From assembly GCA_003212415.1 (NCBI GenBank), contig QCPT01000010.1, forward strand, positions 1-48,936: a stretch of 48,936 nucleotides of DNA, written 5' to 3'. The position numbers were made by a program, and so were the translations under genes. Every line of letters begins with the position of its first letter. Position 1 is the first letter of the stretch. The notes below the pieces were generated by a model that saw only the letters and a list, made by a program, of their open reading frames with translations, did no database searches and was not told the origin of the DNA. Source of the DNA: Pelagibacteraceae bacterium AG-439-F23. GTDB taxonomy: Bacteria; Pseudomonadota; Alphaproteobacteria; Pelagibacterales; Pelagibacteraceae. Below, piece after piece: positions 8,835 through 16,337 of this stretch.

Positions 8835-10337
8835 TTAAACCCTTTTCTTTCCTTGAACAACTCTATCTAAGATTAATGCTACAAATAAAATCGCTATACC
8901 TGCAAGTATACCTTGCCCAACGTTAGCGTATTGTAAAGCTTCAAGCACATCTTGGCCTAAGCCTTTTGCTCCAATTAGTGATGCAACAACTACCATTGCT
9001 AAACTTAACATTACTGTTTGGTTTACGCCCGCAAGAATTGAAGGTGTTGCTAATGGTAAATCTACTTTTCTAAGTAAATACCATTTAGATGCGCCATAAG
9101 CTATTGCGGCTTCTCTTATAGTTTCAGGAACCCCTCTTAAACCTAAAACTGTAAGTCTTACAACAGGTGTTCCTCCAAAAATCATAGTAATAATAACTGC
9201 TGCGACTTTTCCTGTTCCAAAAAATGCAATTACTGGAATCATAAATACAAAAGCTGGCATGGTTTGCATAAAATCCATTATTGGTCTTATCATTGAATAA
9301 AATCTTTGACGTCTTGCACAATAAATCCCAAGTGGAATTCCTATAACAATACTTAAAATTGCTGCAGTTCCAAGTAAAGCAAGTGTAGTCATTGCTTTAA
9401 CCCAAAAACCAAGAAAACCCATGTAAGCTAAAAATCCTGCAGAATAAATTGAAGTTCTAACTCCTGCTGATAAAGCTGTAAGAACAACAATAGTGGTTAT
9501 TATTACAATCCAAGGAGTTTTAACAAAAAGTAATTCTAAAAAGTCTAAAACAGATCTAATACCAATTGTTATGGCAGTAAATAAAGCATCACCCTTAATA
9601 ACCGCATAATCAAAAATAGTTTCAACCCATTTTATCGAAGTAAGTCTTATTTCTGGATGCGTAGGAAAGTCATTCATGATTACCATTAAACCTGGAAAAC
9701 TATAATGAACTACTGAAAATAGCATTATTACTGCTGTAAAAATTCCACTTAATATATAGTTTTTCATTTTCATGCCTGGGCTAATCAATTTGTTCGAAAG
9801 CCATTCGGAATATCTTTTTTCTAAAACAGTATTGGCTAAAATTCCTTGAATAAACTTCACTAATATTAATACAGCAAATCCAAAGATTGTTATCCAGATA
9901 GCAGATGCTTCGATTTGTTGAACATCTACCACATATTCTTTCATGGCTTCTTCTAAAGATTTTATTGCTCTTTGATAAACTTCTACTTTGTCTGGATTGT
10001 TTTCAATTGCGGCTTCTAACTGCTTATTTCTAAAGTCAATGGTTGACTGAATTTTATCAATTTTTTCTAACGCATCTTTGGTAATGTTTCCAAACATTCC
10101 TCTAATAATTTGAACTACAGCAAAAGTTTCAATAATTAAAAAAGCTAAAGCATAATTCCATACATTTCTCATACCAAACCAAATTGGTCCCAATAAAGAA
10201 GCAAAAAGATTAAATGAAAAAGAATAAGAGGGTTTACTACCAATTTTTTTAAATTCTTTAATATAATATTCAGGATTAGTAATAACAAAATTACTAATAA
10301 GTTCCGATCTTGATAAACTTTTATTTTCTTTAGTCAT
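8835..10337 (-). CDS. proW: Glycine betaine/proline ABC transporter permease (ProW/OpuAB-like), N-terminally extended
   Basis: The last ~230 residues are the binding-protein-dependent permease domain with the EAA loop (ETIREAAIAYGASKWYLLRKVDLPLATPSI) that contacts the ATPase. The first ~200 residues are an extension: a hydrophobic segment in a context like DUF2628 (FASLLGPIWFGMRNVW), a charged, probably coiled-coil stretch at about 75-130, and further helices. E. coli ProW is about 354 residues; this protein has 500. I chose ATG 10337 because AAGGA ends seven bases upstream; ATGs at 10343 and 10352 fit that site worse. It overlaps proV by eight bases. Together with ProV and the binding protein it would import betaine-type osmolytes as nutrients or protectants. 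Confidence 0.9.
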   Translation of the reverse strand: MTKENKSLSRSELISNFVITNPEYYIKEFKKIGSKPSYSFSFNLFASLLGPIWFGMRNVWNYALAFLIIETFAVVQIIRGMFGNITKDALEKIDKIQSTIDFRNKQLEAAIENNPDKVEVYQRAIKSLEEAMKEYVVDVQQIEASAIWITIFGFAVLILVKFIQGILANTVLEKRYSEWLSNKLISPGMKMKNYILSGIFTAVIMLFSVVHYSFPGLMVIMNDFPTHPEIRLTSIKWVETIFDYAVIKGDALFTAITIGIRSVLDFLELLFVKTPWIVIITTIVVLTALSAGVRTSIYSAGFLAYMGFLGFWVKAMTTLALLGTAAILSIVIGIPLGIYCARRQRFYSMIRPIMDFMQTMPAFVFMIPVIAFFGTGKVAAVIITMIFGGTPVVRLTVLGLRGVPETIREAAIAYGASKWYLLRKVDLPLATPSILAGVNQTVMLSLAMVVVASLIGAKGLGQDVLEALQYANVGQGILAGIAILFVALILDRVVQGKKRV

Positions 10338-11382
10338 TTTCATTTCCTTCAATAACTGCTTTTAGGAGATCAGATTGACTTATAACTCCTACTTTCTCCT
10401 TGTTTTTATTTGAAACAATTATTGGTTTATCTTTTGAAATTGAAGTTTCAATTAATTTACTTAAAACATCGTTTTCATTAACTAATTCATTATTATCCCC
10501 TATTGACCCAAATTTATTTTCATAATCTTTTATAGATTGCATAATAGTTTTTGCTTGAACAACTTTTAATCTTGAAATTCCTTTAACAAAGTCAGCAACA
10601 TATTCATCTGCAGGATTAACTACAATTTCTTCAGGTGTTCCAATTTGAACTACTTCTCCATCTCTCATTATAGCAATTCTGTGCCCTACTCTTACCGCTT
10701 CATCTAAATCGTGTGTAATAAAAACAGTTGTTTTTTTCATTTGTTTTGAAAGCTTAATAAATTCTGATTGAAGTTGTCTTCTAATTAATGGATCTAATGC
10801 ACTAAAAGGTTCATCCATTAATAAAAATTCTGGATCGGCTGCTAGGGCTCTAGCCAAACCTACTCTTTGTTGCATACCTCCAGATAATTCATGTGCGTAT
10901 TTATTTCCCCAGCCTTGGAGTTCTACAATATTTAAAATTTTGTTTGCAGCATCTAATCTATCATTTTTGCTTACGCCTCTTATTTCTAATGGCATTGCAA
11001 TATTATCTAAAACAGATCTATGTGGCATCAGAGCAAAATTCTGAAATACCATTCCTATTTTTTTATTTCTTAATTCTTGTAAACTTCCTTTATCAAACAA
11101 CATTACGTCTTGATCGTTAATTAATATTTTTCCAGAAGTTGGTTCAAGAAGTCTATTAATATGTCTAACTAATGTTGATTTTCCACTTCCTGATAAACCC
11201 ATTACACAGAATATTTCGCCTTTATTTACATCAAATGAAACGTCTGAAACACCTATGACTGAGTTATATTTTTCTAATGCTTCTTGTTTTGAAATTTTTT
11301 TATTTTGAATAGCATCCAAAGCTTCTTTTGAAGTATTGCCAAATATTTTCCAGACGTTTTGAATTTGGATGGCTGCTTCCAT
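10330..11382 (-). CDS. proV: Glycine betaine/proline ABC transporter ATP-binding protein (ProV/OpuAA-like)
   Basis: This 350-residue ABC ATPase has Walker A GLSGSGKST near 68-76, the Q-loop FQNFALMPH, signature LSGGMQQRVGLARAL near 165, Walker B FLLMDEPFSALDP near 186-198 and the H-loop THD near 224. A long N-terminal region that includes KKISKQEALEKYNSVIGVSDV is typical of ProV-type subunits. The C-terminal ~80 residues resemble a single CBS-like module (KVGVISQSDLLKAVIEG); in OpuA, tandem CBS domains sense ionic strength, so this sensor looks shortened. It lies 87 bases after the binding-protein gene, with a stem-loop in between, and overlaps proW. Confidence 0.92.
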   Translation of the reverse strand: MEAAIQIQNVWKIFGNTSKEALDAIQNKKISKQEALEKYNSVIGVSDVSFDVNKGEIFCVMGLSGSGKSTLVRHINRLLEPTSGKILINDQDVMLFDKGSLQELRNKKIGMVFQNFALMPHRSVLDNIAMPLEIRGVSKNDRLDAANKILNIVELQGWGNKYAHELSGGMQQRVGLARALAADPEFLLMDEPFSALDPLIRRQLQSEFIKLSKQMKKTTVFITHDLDEAVRVGHRIAIMRDGEVVQIGTPEEIVVNPADEYVADFVKGISRLKVVQAKTIMQSIKDYENKFGSIGDNNELVNENDVLSKLIETSISKDKPIIVSNKNKEKVGVISQSDLLKAVIEGNEND

Positions 11383-11420
11383 ATATTGTGCTTTTATTAA
11401 TAAAATTTATCAAAAAATAA

Positions 11421-11449
11421 TTACCTGGCAACTTAATGTCGCCAGGTAA
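11421..11449 (-). terminator. Intercistronic stem-loop between binding protein and proV
   Basis: A perfect 9-bp stem (TTACCTGGC with GCCAGGTAA, arms 11421-11429 and 11441-11449) encloses an 11-base loop. Read on the minus strand it lies just after the binding-protein stop and is followed by AATTATTTTTT. It could act as a partial terminator or a 3'-end protector that lets the binding protein be made in excess over the membrane subunits. Confidence 0.65.
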
Positions 11450-11469
11450 AAATAATTATAATGACTAGC

Positions 11470-12432
11470 TTATAGTCCTAACCAACCGTCAACAGTCGAT
11501 TTGTTTTTACTCATCCAATCTCTGGCTACTTCAGCTGGATCTCTTTTCTTAACTGATACTTGAAAAGCCATCCAAGAAACATCATCAGCTGTTATTTGAA
11601 ATTTCTTAAAAAATTCAACAATTGCAGGTGATTTACTTTCTAAAGAAGTTCCCCATCCAATTTGAATTTTCTTAAGAGCGTCTTTAGATGCAACGTAAGA
11701 CTTTGTATACCAGTCTGGATCTGCTTTTGGCTGTATCATTTTATATTTAGCAGGATCATGTTTAGGCTCTTCTAACATTACTACATCTGCCATACCCCAA
11801 ATCGCATGAGGCTTGTAACAATAGAATGCATAGCCTTCGCCTTTTTTAATTGAATCTAGAACTCTAGCATTTTTAACTGCTTCAGCAGCTCTAATTGGCT
11901 CAATTCCAGCATCAAGTAATTTGTAATCTCTTACTTTTACTTCATTAACATTAGCTGATGCCCAACCATCTGCTCCAATCCAAAACTCTCCTTTGCCATT
12001 GCCATCGCTATCCATAGCTTTAACAACTTCAGGTCTTCCCAAGTCTTCAATTGCAGTAATATTCATTTTTTTTGCAAACTGCTGTGAAACACAATATCCT
12101 TGGTTTCCTTCATAAGACTTGCTACTTAATTTAAGAGTTCCTTTTGGAACTAAATCATTAGTGTAAGCTTCTTGGTTTGGTAACCAAATATCTGGATGAA
12201 CTTCTATTTCGCCTTTTGATCTATCAATAGCTCCATAGATTGCAGTATTGTTTCCTGGTACAAGTTCTGCTTCACCACCCATTTTATCTGTAACAACTGC
12301 AGCTAATAAATTTGCTATTGCAGTTGCCCCTGTCCAGCCTGGATCACCAATTTTAACTTTTTCTGCAAAACTTGAAAAAGGTACTAATAGTGAAATTAAG
12401 CCAGCAACAAGAGTACTTTTAATTATTCTCAT
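11470..12432 (-). CDS. Glycine betaine/choline-type ABC substrate-binding protein (ProX/OpuAC family)
   Basis: This 320-residue protein starts with a clear signal peptide (MRIIKSTLVAGLISLLVPFSSFA, cleavage near residue 23) and continues as an OpuAC-family binding protein. VKIGDPGWTGATAIANLLAAV near the N-terminus and repeated Trp residues (GEFWIGADGWASAN, HAIWGM, DPDWYTKSY, DVSWMAF) fit the aromatic cage that holds quaternary ammonium ligands. It would act in the periplasm and deliver substrate to ProW/ProV. AAGGGGAG lies about five bases before the ATG. It is the first gene of its operon, preceded by a good promoter at 12467-12495. Betaine, choline, DMSP or proline betaine cannot be separated by eye. 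Confidence 0.9.
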   Translation of the reverse strand: MRIIKSTLVAGLISLLVPFSSFAEKVKIGDPGWTGATAIANLLAAVVTDKMGGEAELVPGNNTAIYGAIDRSKGEIEVHPDIWLPNQEAYTNDLVPKGTLKLSSKSYEGNQGYCVSQQFAKKMNITAIEDLGRPEVVKAMDSDGNGKGEFWIGADGWASANVNEVKVRDYKLLDAGIEPIRAAEAVKNARVLDSIKKGEGYAFYCYKPHAIWGMADVVMLEEPKHDPAKYKMIQPKADPDWYTKSYVASKDALKKIQIGWGTSLESKSPAIVEFFKKFQITADDVSWMAFQVSVKKRDPAEVARDWMSKNKSTVDGWLGL

Positions 12433-12466
12433 AATCTCCCCTTATATTAATTAATTTAAAAAATGA

Positions 12467-12495
12467 ATTAAACTTGGTTCTTTTTAAAGTGTCAA
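12467..12495 (-). promoter_or_regulatory. Predicted sigma70-type promoter of the betaine ABC operon
   Basis: On the minus strand a perfect -35 hexamer TTGACA (12495-12490) is followed by exactly 17 bases and a -10 hexamer TTTAAT (12472-12467), which matches five of six consensus bases. It lies about 35 bases upstream of the binding-protein ATG and just after the upstream hydrolase gene. It is the best promoter match I noticed in the window. Confidence 0.6.
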
Positions 12496-12519
12496 TGGAA
12501 AGAAATTGGGTAAAATAAA

Positions 12520-13272
12520 TTATTCTAGAAAATTTTTTACAGTTTCATTGAATTTTTGAGGTTGTTCAAGATGAACATTGTGACAACAGCCCTCGAACAC
12601 TTCGAGCTTGCTATTTGAAATATTTTTATTCAATGTATCAACTTGTTCAAAGTTATAAGAAATATCTTTATCTCCCCAAATTATCAATGTTTGGTTTTTA
12701 ATATTTTTTAAATTATCGAAACCATTCCAATTTTTCATGGCATTAAGGGCGTTATGCGCAGTTTCTTCTGTTATATCTTTAACTGCATTTTCACATAAAT
12801 AATAATATTTTGAGTTGCTTCCTTCTACAAACCATTTAGGAGGAATTCGTTTTACAGTTTCTTCTATCCCTTCTTTTTTTAATCTTTCAATTGAAACATC
12901 TATACTTTCAAATCTATCAGGAATATTTCCAATAGAGCCAGTTGCAAAACAAATTAATTTATTTATTCTTTCTTGAGAAATGTTCACCATTTCTTGAACT
13001 ATCATCCCTCCCATGGAGTGGCCCATTAAATAAAAATCATTTATTTTTTTATCATCTAGACATTTAAAAACTATTTTTGCCATTTCATTAATGCTGTTAA
13101 CGGATTTAGTTTTATAACTTTCACCAAAACCTGGTAAAGCAGGAGCAATAACTCTAAAATGTTTGCTTAAATATTCTTTTTGTAAAGTCCACATTTCAGA
13201 TGAGCCAAGATAACCATGTACTAAAACTAAGGGAAATCCTGATCCAATATCATCTACATAAATATCTTGCAT
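12520..13272 (-). CDS. Alpha/beta hydrolase
   Basis: This 250-residue alpha/beta-hydrolase has the full motif set: oxyanion motif LVHGYLGSSEMW near 17-28, nucleophile elbow MGHSMGGM near 84-91, the acid in IWGDKDISY, and the catalytic His in CCHNVHLEQP near the C-terminus. The fold covers esterases, lactonases, C-C hydrolases and haloperoxidases, and the substrate is unknown. The frame is open further upstream, but the ATG at 13272 gives the normal family N-terminus (MQDIYVDDIGSG), whereas the 17 extra residues of a longer form match nothing. It is divergent from the racemase gene and ends about 25 bases before the betaine promoter. Confidence 0.85.
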   Translation of the reverse strand: MQDIYVDDIGSGFPLVLVHGYLGSSEMWTLQKEYLSKHFRVIAPALPGFGESYKTKSVNSINEMAKIVFKCLDDKKINDFYLMGHSMGGMIVQEMVNISQERINKLICFATGSIGNIPDRFESIDVSIERLKKEGIEETVKRIPPKWFVEGSNSKYYYLCENAVKDITEETAHNALNAMKNWNGFDNLKNIKNQTLIIWGDKDISYNFEQVDTLNKNISNSKLEVFEGCCHNVHLEQPQKFNETVKNFLE

Positions 13273-13335
13273 AAATATTTTTAAAATATAGTTGTATACA
13301 TCGATGATTAAAACAAAAATCAAAAACTAAGCATT

Positions 13336-14034
13336 ATGATTGGTATTTTAGGTGGAATGGGAACACAGGCGGGTTTAGATTTTTGCAACAAATTAGCAAA
13401 ACTTAACGCTGGAAAGTTAGATCAACAATATCCAATGTTTTTGCTTTATAACAAATCCAACACTCCAAAAAGACCTGAAAATTTGAAAAAATATTACAAT
13501 GTTTTAAAGGCTCTTGTTGAAGGATGTAAAATGTTGGAAAAAAATAAATGTAAATTTATTGTTATGCCGTGCAATACTGCGCATTATTGGCAAGAAGATA
13601 TTCAAAAGAAAATTAAAATTCCATTAATAAGTATGCCTAAAGAAGTTTATAAACACACAAAAAAAACATGTAAAAAAAATTCTAAAATTGGAATTCTTTG
13701 CACAGAAGCAACATTAAAAACAAAAGTTTATAATAAATATTTTGATAAAGATTTTAATTTAATTAGTCCTGAAAAATTAATACAAAAAAATTCTGTAAAC
13801 AAATCAATAAAATTTGTAAAAATGGGAAAAATTAAAGAAGCCGAAAAGGTTATAAGACCAGCGGTAAAATACTTAATAAAAAATAAATGTAAAAAAATAA
13901 TCCTTGGATGTACTGAATTACCAATAGCAATATTTGCTTATAAATCTTTTAAAAAAATTAAAAAATCTAAAGTTTTTATAGATCCAAATTTATTATTGGC
14001 AGAAGTTTCTTTGAAAAAATATAAAAATTTATAA
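13336..14034 (+). CDS. Aspartate/glutamate racemase family protein
   Basis: This 232-residue protein has the two-cysteine layout of PLP-independent Asp/Glu racemases: MIGILGGMGTQAGLDF at the N-terminus, the first catalytic Cys in MPCNTAHYW near residue 79 and the second in LGCTELPIAI near 197. The family interconverts D- and L-amino acids or acts on related substrates such as hydantoins and maleate. The second half is very lysine-rich, as expected in a low-GC genome. It is short for a glutamate racemase (about 260-280 residues) and fits aspartate racemase better. It may supply or recycle D-amino acids, but no murein gene is adjacent. Confidence 0.85.
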   Translation: MIGILGGMGTQAGLDFCNKLAKLNAGKLDQQYPMFLLYNKSNTPKRPENLKKYYNVLKALVEGCKMLEKNKCKFIVMPCNTAHYWQEDIQKKIKIPLISMPKEVYKHTKKTCKKNSKIGILCTEATLKTKVYNKYFDKDFNLISPEKLIQKNSVNKSIKFVKMGKIKEAEKVIRPAVKYLIKNKCKKIILGCTELPIAIFAYKSFKKIKKSKVFIDPNLLLAEVSLKKYKNL

Positions 14035-14118
14035 TATTATTTATAACAACGTCTCAGACTTACATGAAAAATAAATTCTCAATGCTGAGATAGTTGATCT
14101 AATATTTTTGTATCCAGC

Positions 14119-14781
14119 CTATTTTTGAGGATCTGGAACTTTTCTTAAATATGGTTTTATTGTTTCCCAGCCATCTGGATATATTTTTTTTGCTTCCTCG
14201 TCTGTAACTTTAGGAACAATAATTACCTTTTCTCCAGGTTTCCAATCAGCTGGTGTAGCGATTTTATGTTTTGCAGTTCTTTGCATTGAATCTATCGCTC
14301 TCAAAATCTCTTGAAAGTTTCTTCCAGTTGTCATTGGATAAGTTAAGAATAAACCGATTCTTTTGTCTGGTCTAATAACATAAACAGTTCTTACTGTTTC
14401 ATTATCTACCGCTGTTCGCCCCATGGATGTTGTTCCCACATCTCCTTCAAGCATGTTATAAAGTTTTGCAACTTCTAATTTTTCATCCGCTATTATTGGA
14501 TAAGAAGGTTTCATTCCGCAAACATCTTTAATGTCATCTAACCATTTAACGTGATCAGAAACAGGATCTACACTTAGACCAATTACTTTTACATTTCTTG
14601 CATCAAACTCAGGCTTCATTCTAGCTAATGTACCTAACTCAGTTGTGCAAACTGGTGTAAAGTCTTTTGGGTGTGAAAATAATACACCCCAACTATCACC
14701 TAACCATTCGTGAAATGAGATGTCTCCTTCTTGAGTGCTTGCTTTAAAGTCTGGAGCAACGCTATTTATTTTTAAAGTCAT
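14119..14781 (-). CDS. 1-Cys peroxiredoxin (Prx6/AhpC-TSA family)
   Basis: This 220-residue peroxiredoxin of the Prx6 group has the peroxidatic Cys45 in HPKDFTPVCTTELG. The conserved arginine and the long C-terminal dimerisation arm (DWKPGEKVIIVPKVTDEEAKK) are typical of this group, and no resolving cysteine is evident in the usual C-terminal place. It reduces H2O2 and organic or lipid hydroperoxides in the cytoplasm. It is divergent from the persulfide-dioxygenase-like gene over a 75-base gap, which gives a small redox and sulfur neighbourhood with the cysteine biosynthesis genes. Its 3' end faces the racemase gene with only a weak hairpin between them. Confidence 0.93.
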   Translation of the reverse strand: MTLKINSVAPDFKASTQEGDISFHEWLGDSWGVLFSHPKDFTPVCTTELGTLARMKPEFDARNVKVIGLSVDPVSDHVKWLDDIKDVCGMKPSYPIIADEKLEVAKLYNMLEGDVGTTSMGRTAVDNETVRTVYVIRPDKRIGLFLTYPMTTGRNFQEILRAIDSMQRTAKHKIATPADWKPGEKVIIVPKVTDEEAKKIYPDGWETIKPYLRKVPDPQK

Positions 14782-14856
14782 TTTTGTCCTCTCTTTAATT
14801 TTTTTACAATATTTATAAACAAGATTGATTTGCTATGCAATTTTTTATAGTGTTTT

Positions 14857-15558
14857 ATGCTATCAATGATATTTGAACAATTATTTGACACTAAGTCTTC
14901 AACCTACACTTACATTATATCAAGTGGTAAAGGTCGCGAAGCTTTGATTATAGATCCAGTAATTGAAAGTACAGAAAATTATATAAAAATTCTAGAAAGT
15001 TTAGAGCTTAAATTAGTTAAAGTTATAGATACCCATATTCATGCTGATCATGTGTCAGGATTAAATGAATTAAACAAAAGAACTAACTGCACAAGAGTTA
15101 TGGGAGAAAAATCAAAATCCGAAGTGATTGATTTAAAAGTAAAAGATAATGAAAAAATAAATGTAGAAAATATCGAACTTAAGGCAATTTATACACCTGG
15201 TCATACAGATTGCTCTTATTGTTATGTAATGAATGATAGAGTTTTTACAGGAGACACTCTTTTAATAAATGGTACCGGAAGAACTGACTTTCAAAGTGGA
15301 AGTCCGTATGATGCTTATGATTCATTGTTTAATAAATTGCTTAAATTGCCAGAAAATACCTTGGTCTTTCCTGCCCATGATTATAATGGGAAAAGAAACT
15401 CAACTATTGAAGCTGAAAAAAATAATAATCCTCGTTTACAGGTTAGTTCTAAAGATGAGTATGCAGAAATCATGAATAATTTAAATTTATCAAATCCAAA
15501 AATGATGGATATAGCAGTACCTGCAAATCTGAAGGGTTTAACATTAGATCAGCTATAA
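14857..15558 (+). CDS. Persulfide dioxygenase-like metallo-beta-lactamase fold protein (ETHE1/Blh type)
   Basis: This 233-residue MBL-fold enzyme has the metal motif THIHADHVSG (H60, H62, D64, H65), H116 in TPGHTDCS, D133 in FTGDTLLI and H174 in FPAHDY. GTGRTDFQSGSP around 140-150 and the MIFEQLFD...STYTYI N-terminus mark the ETHE1-like persulfide dioxygenase branch and not glyoxalase II. Such enzymes oxidise glutathione persulfide to sulfite with one Fe. A second ATG at 14866 gives the more typical family start, and neither has a clear ribosome site. It is upstream of the Cys-rich microprotein and cysEK, which fits sulfide and persulfide handling. Confidence 0.84.
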   Translation: MLSMIFEQLFDTKSSTYTYIISSGKGREALIIDPVIESTENYIKILESLELKLVKVIDTHIHADHVSGLNELNKRTNCTRVMGEKSKSEVIDLKVKDNEKINVENIELKAIYTPGHTDCSYCYVMNDRVFTGDTLLINGTGRTDFQSGSPYDAYDSLFNKLLKLPENTLVFPAHDYNGKRNSTIEAEKNNNPRLQVSSKDEYAEIMNNLNLSNPKMMDIAVPANLKGLTLDQL

Positions 15559-15608
15559 TGCGATAAAATTTACCTTGTTTTAAAAGATTCAATTATTATA
15601 TTCATTAT

Positions 15609-15728
15609 ATGACATGTGAAAATCCAAAATGTAAATGCACAAATTGCGTTTCTGACAAATGTGTATGCGATGGATCTAAGGAGTGTTCTTGCGCTCCTGA
15701 ATCGGGAAGTTGTTGTTGTAACAACTAA
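15609..15728 (+). CDS. 39-residue cysteine-rich microprotein: metallothionein-like or cysteine-sensing leader peptide
   Basis: An ATG at 15609 opens a 39-codon frame with 11 cysteines (positions 3, 8, 10, 13, 18, 20, 26, 28, 35, 36, 37), including four C-x-C or C-x-x-C spacings and a final CCC before NN and stop. It starts MTCENPKCKCTNC. Cys spacing and the lack of aromatic residues resemble small metal-binding metallothioneins. The position 36 bases before cysE-cysK and the run of three consecutive TGT codons near the end equally fit a leader peptide whose ribosome stalls when charged Cys-tRNA is scarce. No strong ribosome site precedes it. A chance frame with 28% cysteine in an AT-rich genome is very unlikely, so I regard it as a real gene. 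Confidence 0.75.
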   Translation: MTCENPKCKCTNCVSDKCVCDGSKECSCAPESGSCCCNN

Positions 15729-15750
15729 TTGATTATTTAAATAAATCAAT
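15728..15750 (+). promoter_or_regulatory. Weak AT-rich hairpin between the Cys-rich frame and cysE
   Basis: Directly at the stop codon of the Cys-rich frame, ATTGATT (15728-15734) and AATCAAT (15744-15750) form a 7-bp stem with a 9-base loop, 14 bases before the cysE ATG. With only one G-C pair it is weak. Its position is where an attenuation or translation-coupling structure would sit, but it could be chance in AT-rich DNA. Confidence 0.3.
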
Positions 15751-15764
15751 AATTTAAATATTTT

Positions 15765-16334
15765 ATGAACAATTTTTTAGAATCGATAATTAATAGAGAT
15801 CCGGCAGCAAAATCAAAGATAAGCATAATATTAACTTACCCAGGAGTTAAAGCTATTTTTTTTCACCGAGTTGCAAATTTCTTTTTAGTTGCAAAATTTG
15901 ATTTGATTGCAAGAATGATTTCTCAGTTTTCAAGATTTTTAACAGGAATAGAAATTCACCCAAAGGCTAAGATAGGTGAGAATTTATTTATTGATCATGG
16001 TATGGGGGTAGTTATTGGAGAAACTTCTGAAATAGGAAACAATGTAACAATATATCATATGGTAACTTTAGGAGGAATTTCTCCAAGTATTGAATCTAAA
16101 GAACAAAGAAATGTTAAAAGACATCCAACATTAATGGACAATGTAGTTGTTGGATCAGGAGCTCAAATATTAGGACCCGTTGTTGTTGGAAAAAATGCAA
16201 AAGTTGGAGCTAATGCAGTTGTAACTAAAGACGTTCCTGAAAACGCAGTAATGGTAGGAATACCTGCTAAAAATGTTGGAACCGCTACTGAAGAATTTAA
16301 ACCTTACGCAGTAACAGATGAAGATGAAAAATGA
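15765..16334 (+). CDS. cysE: Serine O-acetyltransferase (EpsC/CysE type)
   Basis: This 189-residue enzyme transfers acetyl from acetyl-CoA to serine, making O-acetylserine, the first step of cysteine synthesis. It has a short helical N-terminal part and a left-handed beta-helix built of hexapeptide repeats ([41 protein letters not shown]). The catalytic His and Asp are in the FIDHGMG region. The length fits the shorter EpsC-type enzymes and not the 273-residue E. coli CysE. It is followed after three bases by cysK, forming the standard pair whose products can assemble as the cysteine synthase complex. The Cys-rich microprotein lies directly upstream. Confidence 0.93.
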   Translation: MNNFLESIINRDPAAKSKISIILTYPGVKAIFFHRVANFFLVAKFDLIARMISQFSRFLTGIEIHPKAKIGENLFIDHGMGVVIGETSEIGNNVTIYHMVTLGGISPSIESKEQRNVKRHPTLMDNVVVGSGAQILGPVVVGKNAKVGANAVVTKDVPENAVMVGIPAKNVGTATEEFKPYAVTDEDEK

Positions 16335-16337
16335 AAA

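Noticed and set aside
14052..14090. TCTCAG/CTGAGA inverted repeat between the racemase and peroxiredoxin genes
   Set aside because: The stem is only six base pairs with a 27-base loop and competes with a 5-bp local hairpin; no T-run follows, so it is not a convincing terminator.
14857..15558. Glyoxalase II assignment for the MBL-fold protein
   Set aside because: The GRTDFQSGSP segment and the N-terminus fit the ETHE1/persulfide dioxygenase branch better than glyoxalase II.
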